Assembly (NCBI GenBank): GCA_022508485.1
Contig: JAFLVD010000011.1
Location: 1 to 61,670, forward strand
DNA: 61,670 nucleotides
Source of the DNA: Clostridiales bacterium
GTDB lineage: Bacteria > Bacillota > Clostridia > Christensenellales > Pumilibacteraceae
Direction of reading: 5' to 3'
Shown one piece after another: positions 16,822 to 24,378 of this stretch. The notes beneath the pieces are model-generated. The model saw only the letters and a program-made list of their open reading frames with translations. It ran no database searches and was not told where the DNA came from. Each line of letters starts with the position of its first letter. Positions within the stretch are counted from its first letter, which is position 1. The position numbers were made by a program, and so were the translations under genes.

Positions 16822-17100
16822 GCGTATTTTAGCGCAACATATTTCTTTTGTCAATAGCTTTCTACAAAATGCCGCAATTTGTATACTTTTTCAGTGTGTG
16901 CGGAAATGTACGGAAAATTTGCCCGTCTCAAACAAACGAATGAGGCAAGGCGCTTGGTGTCCGTACACTTTAATAACACATAAACCCGTCTTTTTGTTGC
17001 ATAAATAGCACAACTTATTTCTTTTATCAATATTTTTTGACAAAGCTTCACCTGTTTATGTGCCTTTTAGTGTGTGCGCAAATAGGCAATAATTTCCGCA
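16822..17100. repeat. Imperfectly duplicated promoter region
   Basis: The block around 16831-16858 (GC.CAAC.TATTTCTTTT.TCAATA) recurs near 17010-17035, and TT..AGTGTGTGCG.AAAT occurs near 16890 and 17070. The upstream copy keeps TTGATA, a 17-bp spacer and TATTTA as a weaker minus-strand promoter. Nothing in 16795-17124 looks coding. Confidence 0.6.
16826..16854 (-). promoter_or_regulatory. Promoter of the ABC gene
   Basis: On the minus strand: TTGACA (16849-16854), a 17-bp spacer and TAAAAT (16826-16831). Confidence 0.82.
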
Positions 17101-17124
17101 CAGTATAACAAAAAAGCGGATTGC

Positions 17125-17154
17125 TTGACAGGAAATATTCGTGTTATATATAAT
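17125..17154 (+). promoter_or_regulatory. Promoter of the 65-residue protein gene
   Basis: TTGACA (17125-17130), an 18-bp spacer and TATAAT (17149-17154). Confidence 0.8.
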
Positions 17155-17179
17155 ATGGAAAAACAATCAGAGGTGAAAA

Positions 17180-17377
17180 ATGAGAATTCGCAAAGGCTTT
17201 ATATATTTTACAAAGGACGACACGGCAGACGGCAAACCCGCCTGGATACAGATACGAAATATCGACAGGGTAATACCAAGCCCTAACGGTTCGTACGTCG
17301 CCGCCGGATACACCGTAACCGACGTATACTACGAACCCGAAGAAATAATGGGTGAGATAGAAGAAGCCGACAACTAA
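17180..17377 (+). CDS. Small conserved-looking protein, 65 residues
   Basis: I do not recognise this with certainty. It starts MRIRKGFIYFTK after AGAGGTG, has its own promoter and a downstream terminator, so it is very probably real. The predicted fold is a small beta-rich domain (PAWIQIRNIDRVIP...GSYVAAGYTVTDVYYEP) with a short acidic C-terminal tail. The pattern of a residue-binding loop followed by a final helix loosely resembles FlbD-type peptides, but no flagellar genes are near. No membrane segment or signal peptide. Confidence 0.75.
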   Translation: MRIRKGFIYFTKDDTADGKPAWIQIRNIDRVIPSPNGSYVAAGYTVTDVYYEPEEIMGEIEEADN

Positions 17378-17565
17378 TCCGCCTTCTTACTTTTACCTGT
17401 TCTTTACGCCGCCTTTGTCTACGACGTCGGTTAAATATGTTTTTTTCGTCTCTCGCCTTTAATTCCGGTTGTTTGCAAATTGCAATCAACTGTCCTTTCC
17501 GATTACTTTTTTTCGTGTTTACTCTGTTCGGACCGGCGCGCGAGTACAGAACATTACTTATCTGT

Positions 17566-17608
17566 AAAAAACGACCGCCTCTACATAACGAGGCGGTTCT
17601 GCTTTTTT
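17566..17608. terminator. Terminator between convergent genes
   Basis: ACCGCCTC (17574-17581) pairs with GAGGCGGT (17590-17597), with A and T tracts on either side. Confidence 0.85.
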
Positions 17609-17640
17609 AATTCGGTTTTTAGCATGAACGGCAAGGCGTC

Positions 17641-18246
17641 CTATTTACGACGGGCGCTTTTTTTCATCGAGTAGCACGTCGTCATAAAGCCGGGTATTTC
17701 TTTTTCGATTGCGAAGCCCAAGCTTTGATACAGCTTTACCGCGCCGAGGTTGTCCTTGACCGATTCCAAGTAATACGTTTCTTCGGGGCTAAGCATACTT
17801 TCGAGCATTTTACGCGCTATGCCTTGCCGCCTGTAATTCTCGTCGACGCAGACGTTGGCAATATAAACCCCTTCCGGCTCTTCGCCGAGAGGAGTGTAAT
17901 ACTCGGCGTAAACCGTTTCAAACCGTTCGTCCGGTTTTATACCTGCGGCGGTATAGCTGTCGACAAGCGCTTTTCTATTCGTTTTTATGGGTGTTTTTTG
18001 CGCTACGACTATTCCGACGACTTTATCGTCGAGCGCGGCGACAAGAATGTTTTTTGCGTTGTAAATCGTGTCGCGTGTTATCATATTGCTTATAATCGTC
18101 TGAGCGACGGCAATGTCGCCGTTAAACATATACGGAAAAATAAATTCGTCGGTCTTGTACACAAGCAAAGCGACCCGAGACAGGTCGTCGCTTAAACCAA
18201 GCCGCCTTATCGTTAACCGATTGTCGTTTTTCATTGTGTTCGCCAC
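17641..18246 (-). CDS. GNAT-family N-acetyltransferase
   Basis: 201 residues from a GTG; an in-frame ATG at 18234 is possible. Standard GNAT order: VVGIVVAQ strand, VCVDENYRRQGIARKML with the acetyl-CoA pyrophosphate loop RRQGIA at 139-144, and LGAVKLYQSLGFAIEKEI near 167-184. It would acetylate an amine on a small molecule or protein; the substrate cannot be read. It starts two bases after the stop of the TIR-GNAT gene, so the two form one transcription unit. Confidence 0.9.
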   Translation of the reverse strand: MANTMKNDNRLTIRRLGLSDDLSRVALLVYKTDEFIFPYMFNGDIAVAQTIISNMITRDTIYNAKNILVAALDDKVVGIVVAQKTPIKTNRKALVDSYTAAGIKPDERFETVYAEYYTPLGEEPEGVYIANVCVDENYRRQGIARKMLESMLSPEETYYLESVKDNLGAVKLYQSLGFAIEKEIPGFMTTCYSMKKSARRK

Positions 18247-18248
18247 AC

Positions 18249-19367
18249 TCAGCCGTTTGCGCTTGCCGCCGCATAAAGCTCGACAAGCCGAGCGCGCTTT
18301 TTAATCATGGGGATATCGGGAAGGGGCATAAACGGACAGGTATAAATCTTTCCGAATTCCTTGTTGTCGCAAACGTAGGTAAAGCCGAGCCGTTTTACAA
18401 GCGCTTCCACCTCTCTGCCGAAAACGTTTATGCACCACGACCTGAAAAAAATACCGTTTTCGGCGTACACTTCGAGCTGCTCGAAAAACGAGTCCATAAT
18501 AAGGTTGTAGTTTTGCATGTTCCTGTACTCGGGCAAAAGCGAAATGGCAAGAATATACCCGTTATACACGTCGGAAAAGCTGACCATAACCGTGTTGTCC
18601 GTGGAAATATCCTTTTCGAGAAGCTCGCCCTTTAACGCAAGCTCGTTCGCCTCGTCCGTAAGTGCGACAATCGACCAGTCGCCCACTATTCTGTTATCCG
18701 AGTTAACCAAATACCTAAACGTGTCGCTCTCGTCCTGCAAAAACTTTTCCCACTGTTCCGCCGTGCCCTCGTTGCTTTCGTCGATTCCGTTACAGTTTAT
18801 GTAGTCGTTTTCGACAAGCTGGGAGGCTATCTTAAACGCAGTAAAGCCCATAGAAAGAAGTTCCTGAAAGGTCATCATTTTACATCCGCCGGCGACCGGC
18901 GCCGTTCCGCTTACGGCAGGCGGAGTCTGGGGCTGACCGGCGTCTTTAGCGGCACCCGATTCTTTTGCGGCGGCGCTCAGCCTTTTTATGTTTTCGGCAA
19001 GACTGTTGATATGCGCTTCCATAGGCGGAGTGATTGCTTCCAGCCAGTGCGTTCTGCCTACGTAATATTCAAGATCCTCGGAAACCGCAACGTCGTCTAT
19101 CTTAAACGGCACTATCGGCTTTTCGGCGCTCGCCGCGGAATTAACCTCGTTTAGAACGTGCGAGGATTTCCCGCTCGATTTACTCAGCAGCAAAACGAAT
19201 ATCTTGCATTCCTTAATCGCGCGGACTATGGACGCGCCGTAATTTTCGCCGGGCGGAATGTCTCGGTAATCAATCCAGCATTTTATGCCGTTCTGTTCCA
19301 AGATGCTTAGCACCATTGTGGCTATCTGCTTGTCCTTGCGCGAATACGAAAGAAAAATATCGTGCAT
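18249..19367 (-). CDS. TIR domain protein with GNAT-like C-terminal domain
   Basis: 372 residues. Residues 1-130 are a TIR domain: DIFLSYSRKDK, CWIDYRDIPPG, FVLLLSKSSGKSSHVLNEVN, with Glu74 in the place of the NAD-cleaving glutamate. An Ala/Pro linker (135-162) leads to residues 167-360, which show the GNAT order without a perfect acetyl-CoA loop: LLPEYRNMQNYNLIMDSF, then VEALVKRLGFTYV. GAGGTAAAAGAT before the ATG supports the start. TIR domains sense infection or make NAD-derived signals; joined to an acetyltransferase-like module and followed by a true GNAT gene, it suggests an undescribed two-gene unit. The GNAT call for the C-terminal part is inference. Confidence 0.87.
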   Translation of the reverse strand: MHDIFLSYSRKDKQIATMVLSILEQNGIKCWIDYRDIPPGENYGASIVRAIKECKIFVLLLSKSSGKSSHVLNEVNSAASAEKPIVPFKIDDVAVSEDLEYYVGRTHWLEAITPPMEAHINSLAENIKRLSAAAKESGAAKDAGQPQTPPAVSGTAPVAGGCKMMTFQELLSMGFTAFKIASQLVENDYINCNGIDESNEGTAEQWEKFLQDESDTFRYLVNSDNRIVGDWSIVALTDEANELALKGELLEKDISTDNTVMVSFSDVYNGYILAISLLPEYRNMQNYNLIMDSFFEQLEVYAENGIFFRSWCINVFGREVEALVKRLGFTYVCDNKEFGKIYTCPFMPLPDIPMIKKRARLVELYAAASANG

Positions 19368-19400
19368 ATCTTTTACCTCGTCTGTTAAATGGATTTTTGT

Positions 19401-19685
19401 TTATTTTTCGGCTTCGTAGCAGTAAGAATAATCGATTCCTTTCATAAAAAGCTCTGTCGTTTGTTCTGTCGGTCGGCGCACCGCTTGTCGTCTTTTGCTT
19501 TTATTTTCAGTTGTCGACAACCGACTTTTACGTCGCTTTAACGCATTCCAATATGAACGCGGATTATTGATTTTAACGAGCGCCTCGACAACATCCACTG
19601 CACAAAACCGCCATTTAGAGCTTTTATCGTCCCAAACAGCCCGTACCTGAACATCTTCAAAAAATCTAATCGAAGTGTTTACCAT
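19401..19685 (-). pseudogene. Broken phage Bro-N antirepressor
   Basis: 94 residues from MVNTSIRFFEDV. Residues 1-48 match the start of BRO/DinD-type phage proteins (IRFFEDVQVRAVWDD...WRFCAVDVVEALVKINNPRSYWNALKRR). The frame then becomes low-complexity (SRLSTTENKSKRRQ). In another frame the same DNA reads VGCRQLKIKAKDDKRC, much closer to the family's CRQLKL(K/T)AxDGK continuation, before a stop. So a frameshift near 19520 and loss of the C-terminal domain have inactivated it. It is a trace of a former mobile element. Confidence 0.75.
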
Positions 19686-19855
19686 GTCGCACGAACCACG
19701 CTTTTTATTATTGTAACACAAATCCGATAATATTGCAATAAGTCAGTCGGCTCGTTTACGGCGAAATATAGGCGAAAGTGCGGCCAAATAAAGCTGCCTT
19801 GTGGTGTTTTTTATTGCAAAATAAAAAGCAACGGCTAAAAAGCGTGTGAATTTTG

Positions 19856-19885
19856 TTGCATTTTGCCACAAAAAAATGATAGAAT
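19856..19885 (+). promoter_or_regulatory. Promoter giving a leaderless DUF1538 mRNA
   Basis: TTGCAT (19856-19861), an 18-bp spacer and TAGAAT (19880-19885). The ATG at 19893 is seven bases after the -10 box. No ribosome site. Confidence 0.7.
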
Positions 19886-19892
19886 TATTGCA

Positions 19893-21413
19893 ATGAAAAG
19901 AGTGTTGCTAAAATTAAGAGAGGCGTTATTTTCGGTACTGCCGATAACCGCGATTGTATTGATACTTGCCGCGACTCCGCTCGTCAATCTTGACAAAACG
20001 GAAATTATTACGTTTGCCGTTGCGGCGGTCGCGCTTATCGTGGGAATAGGCCTTTTCAGTCTGGGCGCCGACCTTGCGATGATGCCAATGGGCGAGCATA
20101 TAGGCGACGGTCTTACCAAGTCCAAAAAGCTGACCGTGCTTCTTGTCGTGTGCTTTGTTATGGGCGTACTTATAACCGTTGCGGAACCCGACCTGTCCGT
20201 GCTTGCCGAGCAGGTGTCCGCGGTTATGAACAACCTCGTACTCATAATAACCGTAGGCGTGGGCGTGGGACTGTTTCTTCTTATAGCCGTACTCAAAATA
20301 GTGTTCAGCCGCGATCTGTCCGCCCTGCTTCTTTTCTTTTACATGACCGTGTTCGCGCTGTGCGCCATGTTGATAGAAAGCGGTAAAAACGATTTTCTCG
20401 CCATGTCGTTCGACTCGGGCGGCGTTACGACGGGACCTATAACCGTTCCGTTTATAATGGCACTCGGCGTAGGCATAGCAATGACTATCGGCGGAAGAAA
20501 CGGCAACGAAAACAGCTTCGGTCTTGTCGCCATGTGCTCGATAGGACCTATAATCGCGGTGCTCGCTCTCTCGCTTACCGCAAAGGGCGACCTTTCGTAC
20601 GCCGTGCCCGACTACTCTATCGACCACGTACTCGGCTCTTTCGGCGAAACGCTCGGCATGACCGCGCTCGAAGTACTTCGCGCGCTCGCGCTTATAGTCG
20701 CGTTTTTCCTCGTTCTGCAATTTACGATACTCAAACTTCCCAAAAAGAAAATCTTTACCATTTTAATCGGCATTACATACACCTTTGTCGGGCTTGTTAT
20801 ATTCCTAACCGCCGCAAAGGTCGGTTTTATGCCTATCGGCTTTAAATTGGGCGGCCAGCTTGCCGAAAACCGCGGCGCGCTTGTCGCTATCGGCCTGGGA
20901 CTTGGCATGGTAACCGTTCTTGCCGAGCCGGCGATACACGTACTTAACACGCAGGTCGAGGAAGTAACCGAGGGCGGCGTAACCAAAAAGGAAATGATGA
21001 TTGCGCTCTGTATCGGCGTAGGTCTTGCAATAGCAATGGCGATGCTCAGAATAATCTACAACTTCTCGGTGCTGTTCTACCTTATCCCCGGCTACGCAAT
21101 CTCGCTCGGCTTATCCTTTTTCGTTCCCAAGCTGTACACGGCAATCGCGTTCGACTCGGGCGGCGTCGCAAGCGGTCCGCTCACCTCGAGCTTTATATTG
21201 CCGCTTGCTATCGGCGCGTGCTCTGAAATCGCGCCCGACAGTATTTTATCGCTCGCTTTCGGCGTTGTCGCACTCGTTGCGATGATTCCGCTTATTACCA
21301 TACAAGTGCTCGGCTTTAAGGCGGTCGTCTCTCAAAAGGCGCGCAAGAGAATTATCATGAACAGAATTCTCGCCGCGGACGACGAACAGATAATAAACTT
21401 CTCGTGGGAGTAA
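19893..21413 (+). CDS. DUF1538 membrane protein (putative transporter)
   Basis: 506 residues from the ATG at 19893; in-frame codons further upstream would lie before the promoter. About 12 membrane helices in two homologous halves, each with the same signature: FDSGGVTTGPITVPF (about 176-190) and FDSGGVASGPLTSSF (about 415-430). The duplicated DSGGV.(T/S)GP motif within membrane helices suggests an inverted-repeat transporter or channel; its substrate is not established. It heads a tight operon with two P-II-like proteins (4-bp gap, then a 4-bp overlap), as expected for a nitrogen- or nucleotide-gated transporter. Confidence 0.88.
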   Translation: MKRVLLKLREALFSVLPITAIVLILAATPLVNLDKTEIITFAVAAVALIVGIGLFSLGADLAMMPMGEHIGDGLTKSKKLTVLLVVCFVMGVLITVAEPDLSVLAEQVSAVMNNLVLIITVGVGVGLFLLIAVLKIVFSRDLSALLLFFYMTVFALCAMLIESGKNDFLAMSFDSGGVTTGPITVPFIMALGVGIAMTIGGRNGNENSFGLVAMCSIGPIIAVLALSLTAKGDLSYAVPDYSIDHVLGSFGETLGMTALEVLRALALIVAFFLVLQFTILKLPKKKIFTILIGITYTFVGLVIFLTAAKVGFMPIGFKLGGQLAENRGALVAIGLGLGMVTVLAEPAIHVLNTQVEEVTEGGVTKKEMMIALCIGVGLAIAMAMLRIIYNFSVLFYLIPGYAISLGLSFFVPKLYTAIAFDSGGVASGPLTSSFILPLAIGACSEIAPDSILSLAFGVVALVAMIPLITIQVLGFKAVVSQKARKRIIMNRILAADDEQIINFSWE

Positions 21414-21417
21414 GACC

Positions 21418-21957
21418 GTGAAATTAGGCAAGTCCGCACTTAAACGAATAAAAGAGTCTATCGAGCGCAAGACGAAGGAAGCCTTAGCCGAGCTTAGAGC
21501 GAAAAACGCCGCCGAGCAAAAAACCAAAAAGCCGGCGGCAGAGCGCAAACCCAAAAAGGCGCCTGCCAAAAAGACCAAAAAAGCGAGCGATATCGACGGG
21601 CTCGAGCTTTTGTTTATTATCGTAAACCGCAGCAAGGGCGAGTTTTACGCCGACCTTATGGAGTCGTTCGAGGTGAACATGCTGCTCACCGCGCACGGCA
21701 CCGGCACCGCCGACAAGAGCACGCTCGAGCTTTTCGGTCTAAACGATACGGACAAAGCCGTAATATTAGGCGTTATCCGAAAGTCCAAGATAGCCGACGC
21801 CCTGTACACTCTCGACCAGAAATTCAAAACGATACGAAACGGAAAAGGCATAGCGTACACCGTTCCGCTTACCGGCGTTATAGGCACGCTCATATTCGGA
21901 TTTTTGAGCAATAACAGAAAAATGGTAAAGGAAAACACCGAGGAGAGTAAAAAATGA
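21418..21957 (+). CDS. P-II-like signalling protein with Lys-rich N-terminus
   Basis: 179 residues from a GTG, with GGGAG eight bases before it. Residues 1-58 are a highly basic Lys/Ala-rich extension. The rest follows the P-II/GlnB fold: ELLFIIVNRSKGEFYADLME, a shortened T-loop region LLTAHGTGTADKS, and GKGIAYTVPLTGVIG at the C-terminal end. P-II proteins bind ATP/ADP and metabolites and dock onto transporters. The basic tail could bind the membrane or the acidic tail of the next protein. It overlaps the following gene by four bases. Confidence 0.85.
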   Translation: MKLGKSALKRIKESIERKTKEALAELRAKNAAEQKTKKPAAERKPKKAPAKKTKKASDIDGLELLFIIVNRSKGEFYADLMESFEVNMLLTAHGTGTADKSTLELFGLNDTDKAVILGVIRKSKIADALYTLDQKFKTIRNGKGIAYTVPLTGVIGTLIFGFLSNNRKMVKENTEESKK

Positions 21958-22394
21958 CCGATTACGAACTGATTGTATGTATAGTAAACGCAGGCTTCTC
22001 CGAAACGGTCATGACGGCCGCCAAAGAGCAAGGCGCGCGCGGCGGCACCGTTATCCACGCTCGCGGCACCGCGGCTAAGGAAGCGGAAGAAATTTTCCAT
22101 ATAACGATCCAGCCCGAAAAGGAAATCGTTTTAATCGTCGTTCCTCAAAAAATCCGCGACAGCGTACTGCACGCAGTGTACCAACAGGCCGGACTTAAAA
22201 CGGCAGGGCAAGGCATATCGTTTTCGATGCCGGTAACAAATACCGTAGGGCTTGCGTCCACTCAGCCCCCCGTTGTCCCTGCTCGGCCCGAAAAAGAACA
22301 GCCGAAAGAAGCCGCCGAGGATAAGGCAAAGCCCGACGCTCGGGAACAAGAAAAAGAGCCTAAGAAAGAATCCGAAGAGGAAACCAAAAACTGA
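21954..22394 (+). CDS. P-II-like signalling protein with charged C-terminal tail
   Basis: 146 residues. Residues 1-100 are a clearer P-II domain: YELIVCIVNAGFSETVMTAAKEQGARGGTVIHARGT (first strand, helix and T-loop entry) and GQGISFSMPVTNTVG (C-loop). After about 103 comes a Pro/Glu/Lys tail ending EESEEETKN-like acidic residues. Its start overlaps the stop of the preceding P-II gene, so a heteromeric pair is likely. Both probably regulate the DUF1538 protein in response to nucleotide or carbon/nitrogen state. Confidence 0.9.
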   Translation: MTDYELIVCIVNAGFSETVMTAAKEQGARGGTVIHARGTAAKEAEEIFHITIQPEKEIVLIVVPQKIRDSVLHAVYQQAGLKTAGQGISFSMPVTNTVGLASTQPPVVPARPEKEQPKEAAEDKAKPDAREQEKEPKKESEEETKN

Positions 22395-22435
22395 TTTATC
22401 CGTAAAACGTTTTAACGCAATAAATAAAGCAAACA

Positions 22436-22466
22436 AAAAGACGCCCGAAAAAATCGAGCGTCTTTT
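22436..22466. terminator. Bidirectional terminator after the P-II operon
   Basis: AAAAGACGC.CGA and TCG.GCGTCTTTT pair, with T tracts both ways. Confidence 0.88.
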
Positions 22467-22479
22467 GTATTGTGTAGTA

Positions 22480-22710
22480 TTAGATGGGAAGTAAGCGCAG
22501 AATGTGTTTGCTGACTATCATCATGATGAGGTCGACTATCCAGAGAATAAAGCCGAGTCCGATGACGCGGATAATGCCGGCAAGGATTTTTCCCTCGGAA
22601 AAACGCGTAATAAAGCCGAAAAGCCACGCCGTAAAAGGAATTATCGCAAGTATGATACTTACAATATAAGGGAGTCCGAAGTAATCCCCGCCTTTTCTTT
22701 TAGCTGCCAT
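22480..22710 (-). CDS. Small two-helix membrane protein
   Basis: 76 residues from MAAKRKGGDYFGLPY; AAGGAGGT eight bases before this ATG rules out the longer in-frame start. Two hydrophobic segments (about 14-35 and 45-66: SIILAIIPFTAWLFGFI; IIRVIGLGFILWIVDLIMMIV). The charge pattern suggests both ends inside. Family and function not recognised. It is convergent with the P-II operon. Confidence 0.82.
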   Translation of the reverse strand: MAAKRKGGDYFGLPYIVSIILAIIPFTAWLFGFITRFSEGKILAGIIRVIGLGFILWIVDLIMMIVSKHILRLLPI

Positions 22711-22866
22711 ATCACTTTTACCTCCTTTTTTATTACTTGTATTATAACACAATGAATATGAAAAATCAAGCATTATTATGATTGGATTTACTCGTTAATT
22801 GTATTGTATTATTTCTTGGCGTACACGGCGCACAGATGAACCGAAAAGCGAGCGCGTTTTTCGGCT

Positions 22867-22893
22867 GTTTAATATCTTTAATGCCGTTATCAC
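22867..22893. repeat. 27-bp dispersed repeat, copy 1
   Basis: Begins GTTTAATATCTTTAATGCCG and is identical over 27 bp to 26271-26297. It lies in the 487-bp gene-free gap 22711-23197. An ATTCTGAGCGAAGCGAAGAA block at about 22939, also present at 31293, follows. Confidence 0.8.
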
Positions 22894-23018
22894 GCCGCGT
22901 CCGCCCTGCTCTTTTTGTCCTACGAAGCAACCGAAGGTTATTCTGAGCGAAGCGAAGAATCTCTTTCTTTAATGCCGCCGCATGTGAATTAAAAATCATC
23001 TCGACCTTTTACACGCGC

Positions 23019-23131
23019 GAAGCTGCGCGTAGCGCATTTCACGTTGCGTAAGCAACATTTCACTCGCAGATAGGCGAATTTCACTGCTTGCGTAGCAAGC
23101 AATTTCACTGCGCCGAAGGTGCCTTCGGCGC
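23019..23131. repeat. Tandem hairpin array with ATTTCACT spacers
   Basis: Five short palindromes in a row: CGCGC/GCGCG, GTTGC GTAA GCAAC, TCGC/GCGA, GCTTGC GTA GCAAGC, and GCGCCGAAGG TG CCTTCGGCGC. They are separated by ATTTCAC(T) at 23036, 23057, 23078 and 23102. The palindromes differ in sequence while the spacers are constant, the reverse of a CRISPR. It lies just upstream of the YjzC-like gene. Confidence 0.75.
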
Positions 23132-23197
23132 CACGGCGCATACGCTTTGCATATTTTTACCAAAAATCGACAAAATAATAGCAAGGAGGACAGCATA

Positions 23198-23350
23198 ATG
23201 AACAAGCTGACATCGGGCGAAGTCGCCCCCAAGACCGGCGAGTACAGCATTGTAACCGCCAACGGTCGAAAGGTCGGCACCGTTCGCGTTAAAAAGGGCA
23301 ACAGAATGCCCCCGACGCAACATGCCGGCAGCCACTTCGAGATTGAGTAA
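23198..23350 (+). CDS. YjzC-like small protein
   Basis: 50 residues: MNKLTSGEVAPKTGEY, then a strand pair, then KKGNRMPPTQ. The G..AP..G.Y start and the G(D/N)..PP loop match the YjzC family of small proteins of unknown function. AAGGAGG nine bases before this ATG selects it over an upstream in-frame ATG. A strong terminator follows. No signal peptide. Confidence 0.82.
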   Translation: MNKLTSGEVAPKTGEYSIVTANGRKVGTVRVKKGNRMPPTQHAGSHFEIE

Positions 23351-23376
23351 AAAGTCTTAGCTCGATCTTAAAAAAA

Positions 23377-23414
23377 ACAAAAAAGAGAGCGCGGTAAAAA
23401 ACTCTCTTTTTTGT
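23377..23414. terminator. Bidirectional terminator
   Basis: ACAAAAAAGAGAG and CTCTCTTTTTTGT pair between the convergent YjzC-like and PfkB genes. Confidence 0.88.
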
Positions 23415-23436
23415 TTGGTTTATTTTTTTGTTTCGG

Positions 23437-24378
23437 TTATTTTATTTCCCTATTGTACAGCTCGACAATCTCTTCGAGCCGCGGCGCGGACTCTACTCCG
23501 CCGCGCTTGGCTACGGTTAGCGACGCCGCACGGGTCGCAAAGCCGCACGCTTCCTCGAACGAGTACATACCGACGTGCGGATAAGCGAGCGCAAGCGCAG
23601 CCACAAACACGTCGCCGGCGCCGCTCTCGTCCACGACCTCGACTTCGGGCGCGTGAACGTGCGACGATACATACTCGCCGTCCGATATAGCCGCGCCGTC
23701 GTCGCCGAGCGTAATAACCACATACTGCACGCCGCGACGGTTAAAGTACCTAACGATATCCATTTGCGAGCGGAAGTCGTTAGGCGCAATGCCGGTAACC
23801 GCCTTTGCGGTCTCGCGGTTTACGACGACGATATCCACGTTTAAGTACATGTCGTCGGGAAGCTCTATTGCCGGCGAAAGATTAAGTATCGTAGTCATGC
23901 CGAGCGAACGCGCCTTTGAAAGCGCAAACATGACTACGTACAGCGGAACCTCGAGCTGGCACAAAAGCGTGTCCGCGCTCGTAGCGCCGCAAAGCGCCTC
24001 GTCGACGTCCGTTTTCGTAACCGACGAGTTGGCGCCGTTATAGATTATCGTACGGCGAGCGCGGTCGGTTGTACAATTAACGGTCATGCCGGACATGCGG
24101 TTGGTCTTTTGAACAAACTCCGTATCGACGCCGAGCGAGGACAGCTTATCCACAAGCATGCCGCCCACGGCGTCGTTACCCACGCGGCCGATAAGCTTGA
24201 CGCGTTTTTTATCGCTGTCGTCGCGGTGGCTGACCCTCGAAACGGCAATCGCCTGACAGGCGCCCTTTCCGCCTATCTCAACGGAACACGCGTCCGCAAC
24301 GGCCGGGTCGCTGTTTTTCGGAAGCTTTTCCACCTCGAGCGTTATGTCGTTTCTGATACTGCCGAGCACGTATATCAT
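23437..24378 (-). CDS. PfkB-family sugar kinase (ribokinase-like)
   Basis: 313 residues. EIGGKGACQAIAVSR (the N-terminal GG.GAN-like sugar-binding motif), VGNDAVGGMLVDKLSSLGV, and DESGAGDVFVAALAL, the second PfkB signature, whose Asp in GAGD is the catalytic base. It probably phosphorylates ribose, a nucleoside or a related sugar with ATP. The ATG overlaps the last codons of the Na/Pi cotransporter gene, so the two are co-transcribed and coupled, an odd pairing of sugar kinase and phosphate uptake. Confidence 0.93.
   Translation of the reverse strand: MIYVLGSIRNDITLEVEKLPKNSDPAVADACSVEIGGKGACQAIAVSRVSHRDDSDKKRVKLIGRVGNDAVGGMLVDKLSSLGVDTEFVQKTNRMSGMTVNCTTDRARRTIIYNGANSSVTKTDVDEALCGATSADTLLCQLEVPLYVVMFALSKARSLGMTTILNLSPAIELPDDMYLNVDIVVVNRETAKAVTGIAPNDFRSQMDIVRYFNRRGVQYVVITLGDDGAAISDGEYVSSHVHAPEVEVVDESGAGDVFVAALALAYPHVGMYSFEEACGFATRAASLTVAKRGGVESAPRLEEIVELYNREIK

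Noticed and set aside
23019-23131. CRISPR array
   Set aside because: The constant unit is only 8 nt, the variable parts are palindromes rather than spacers, and there are no cas genes.
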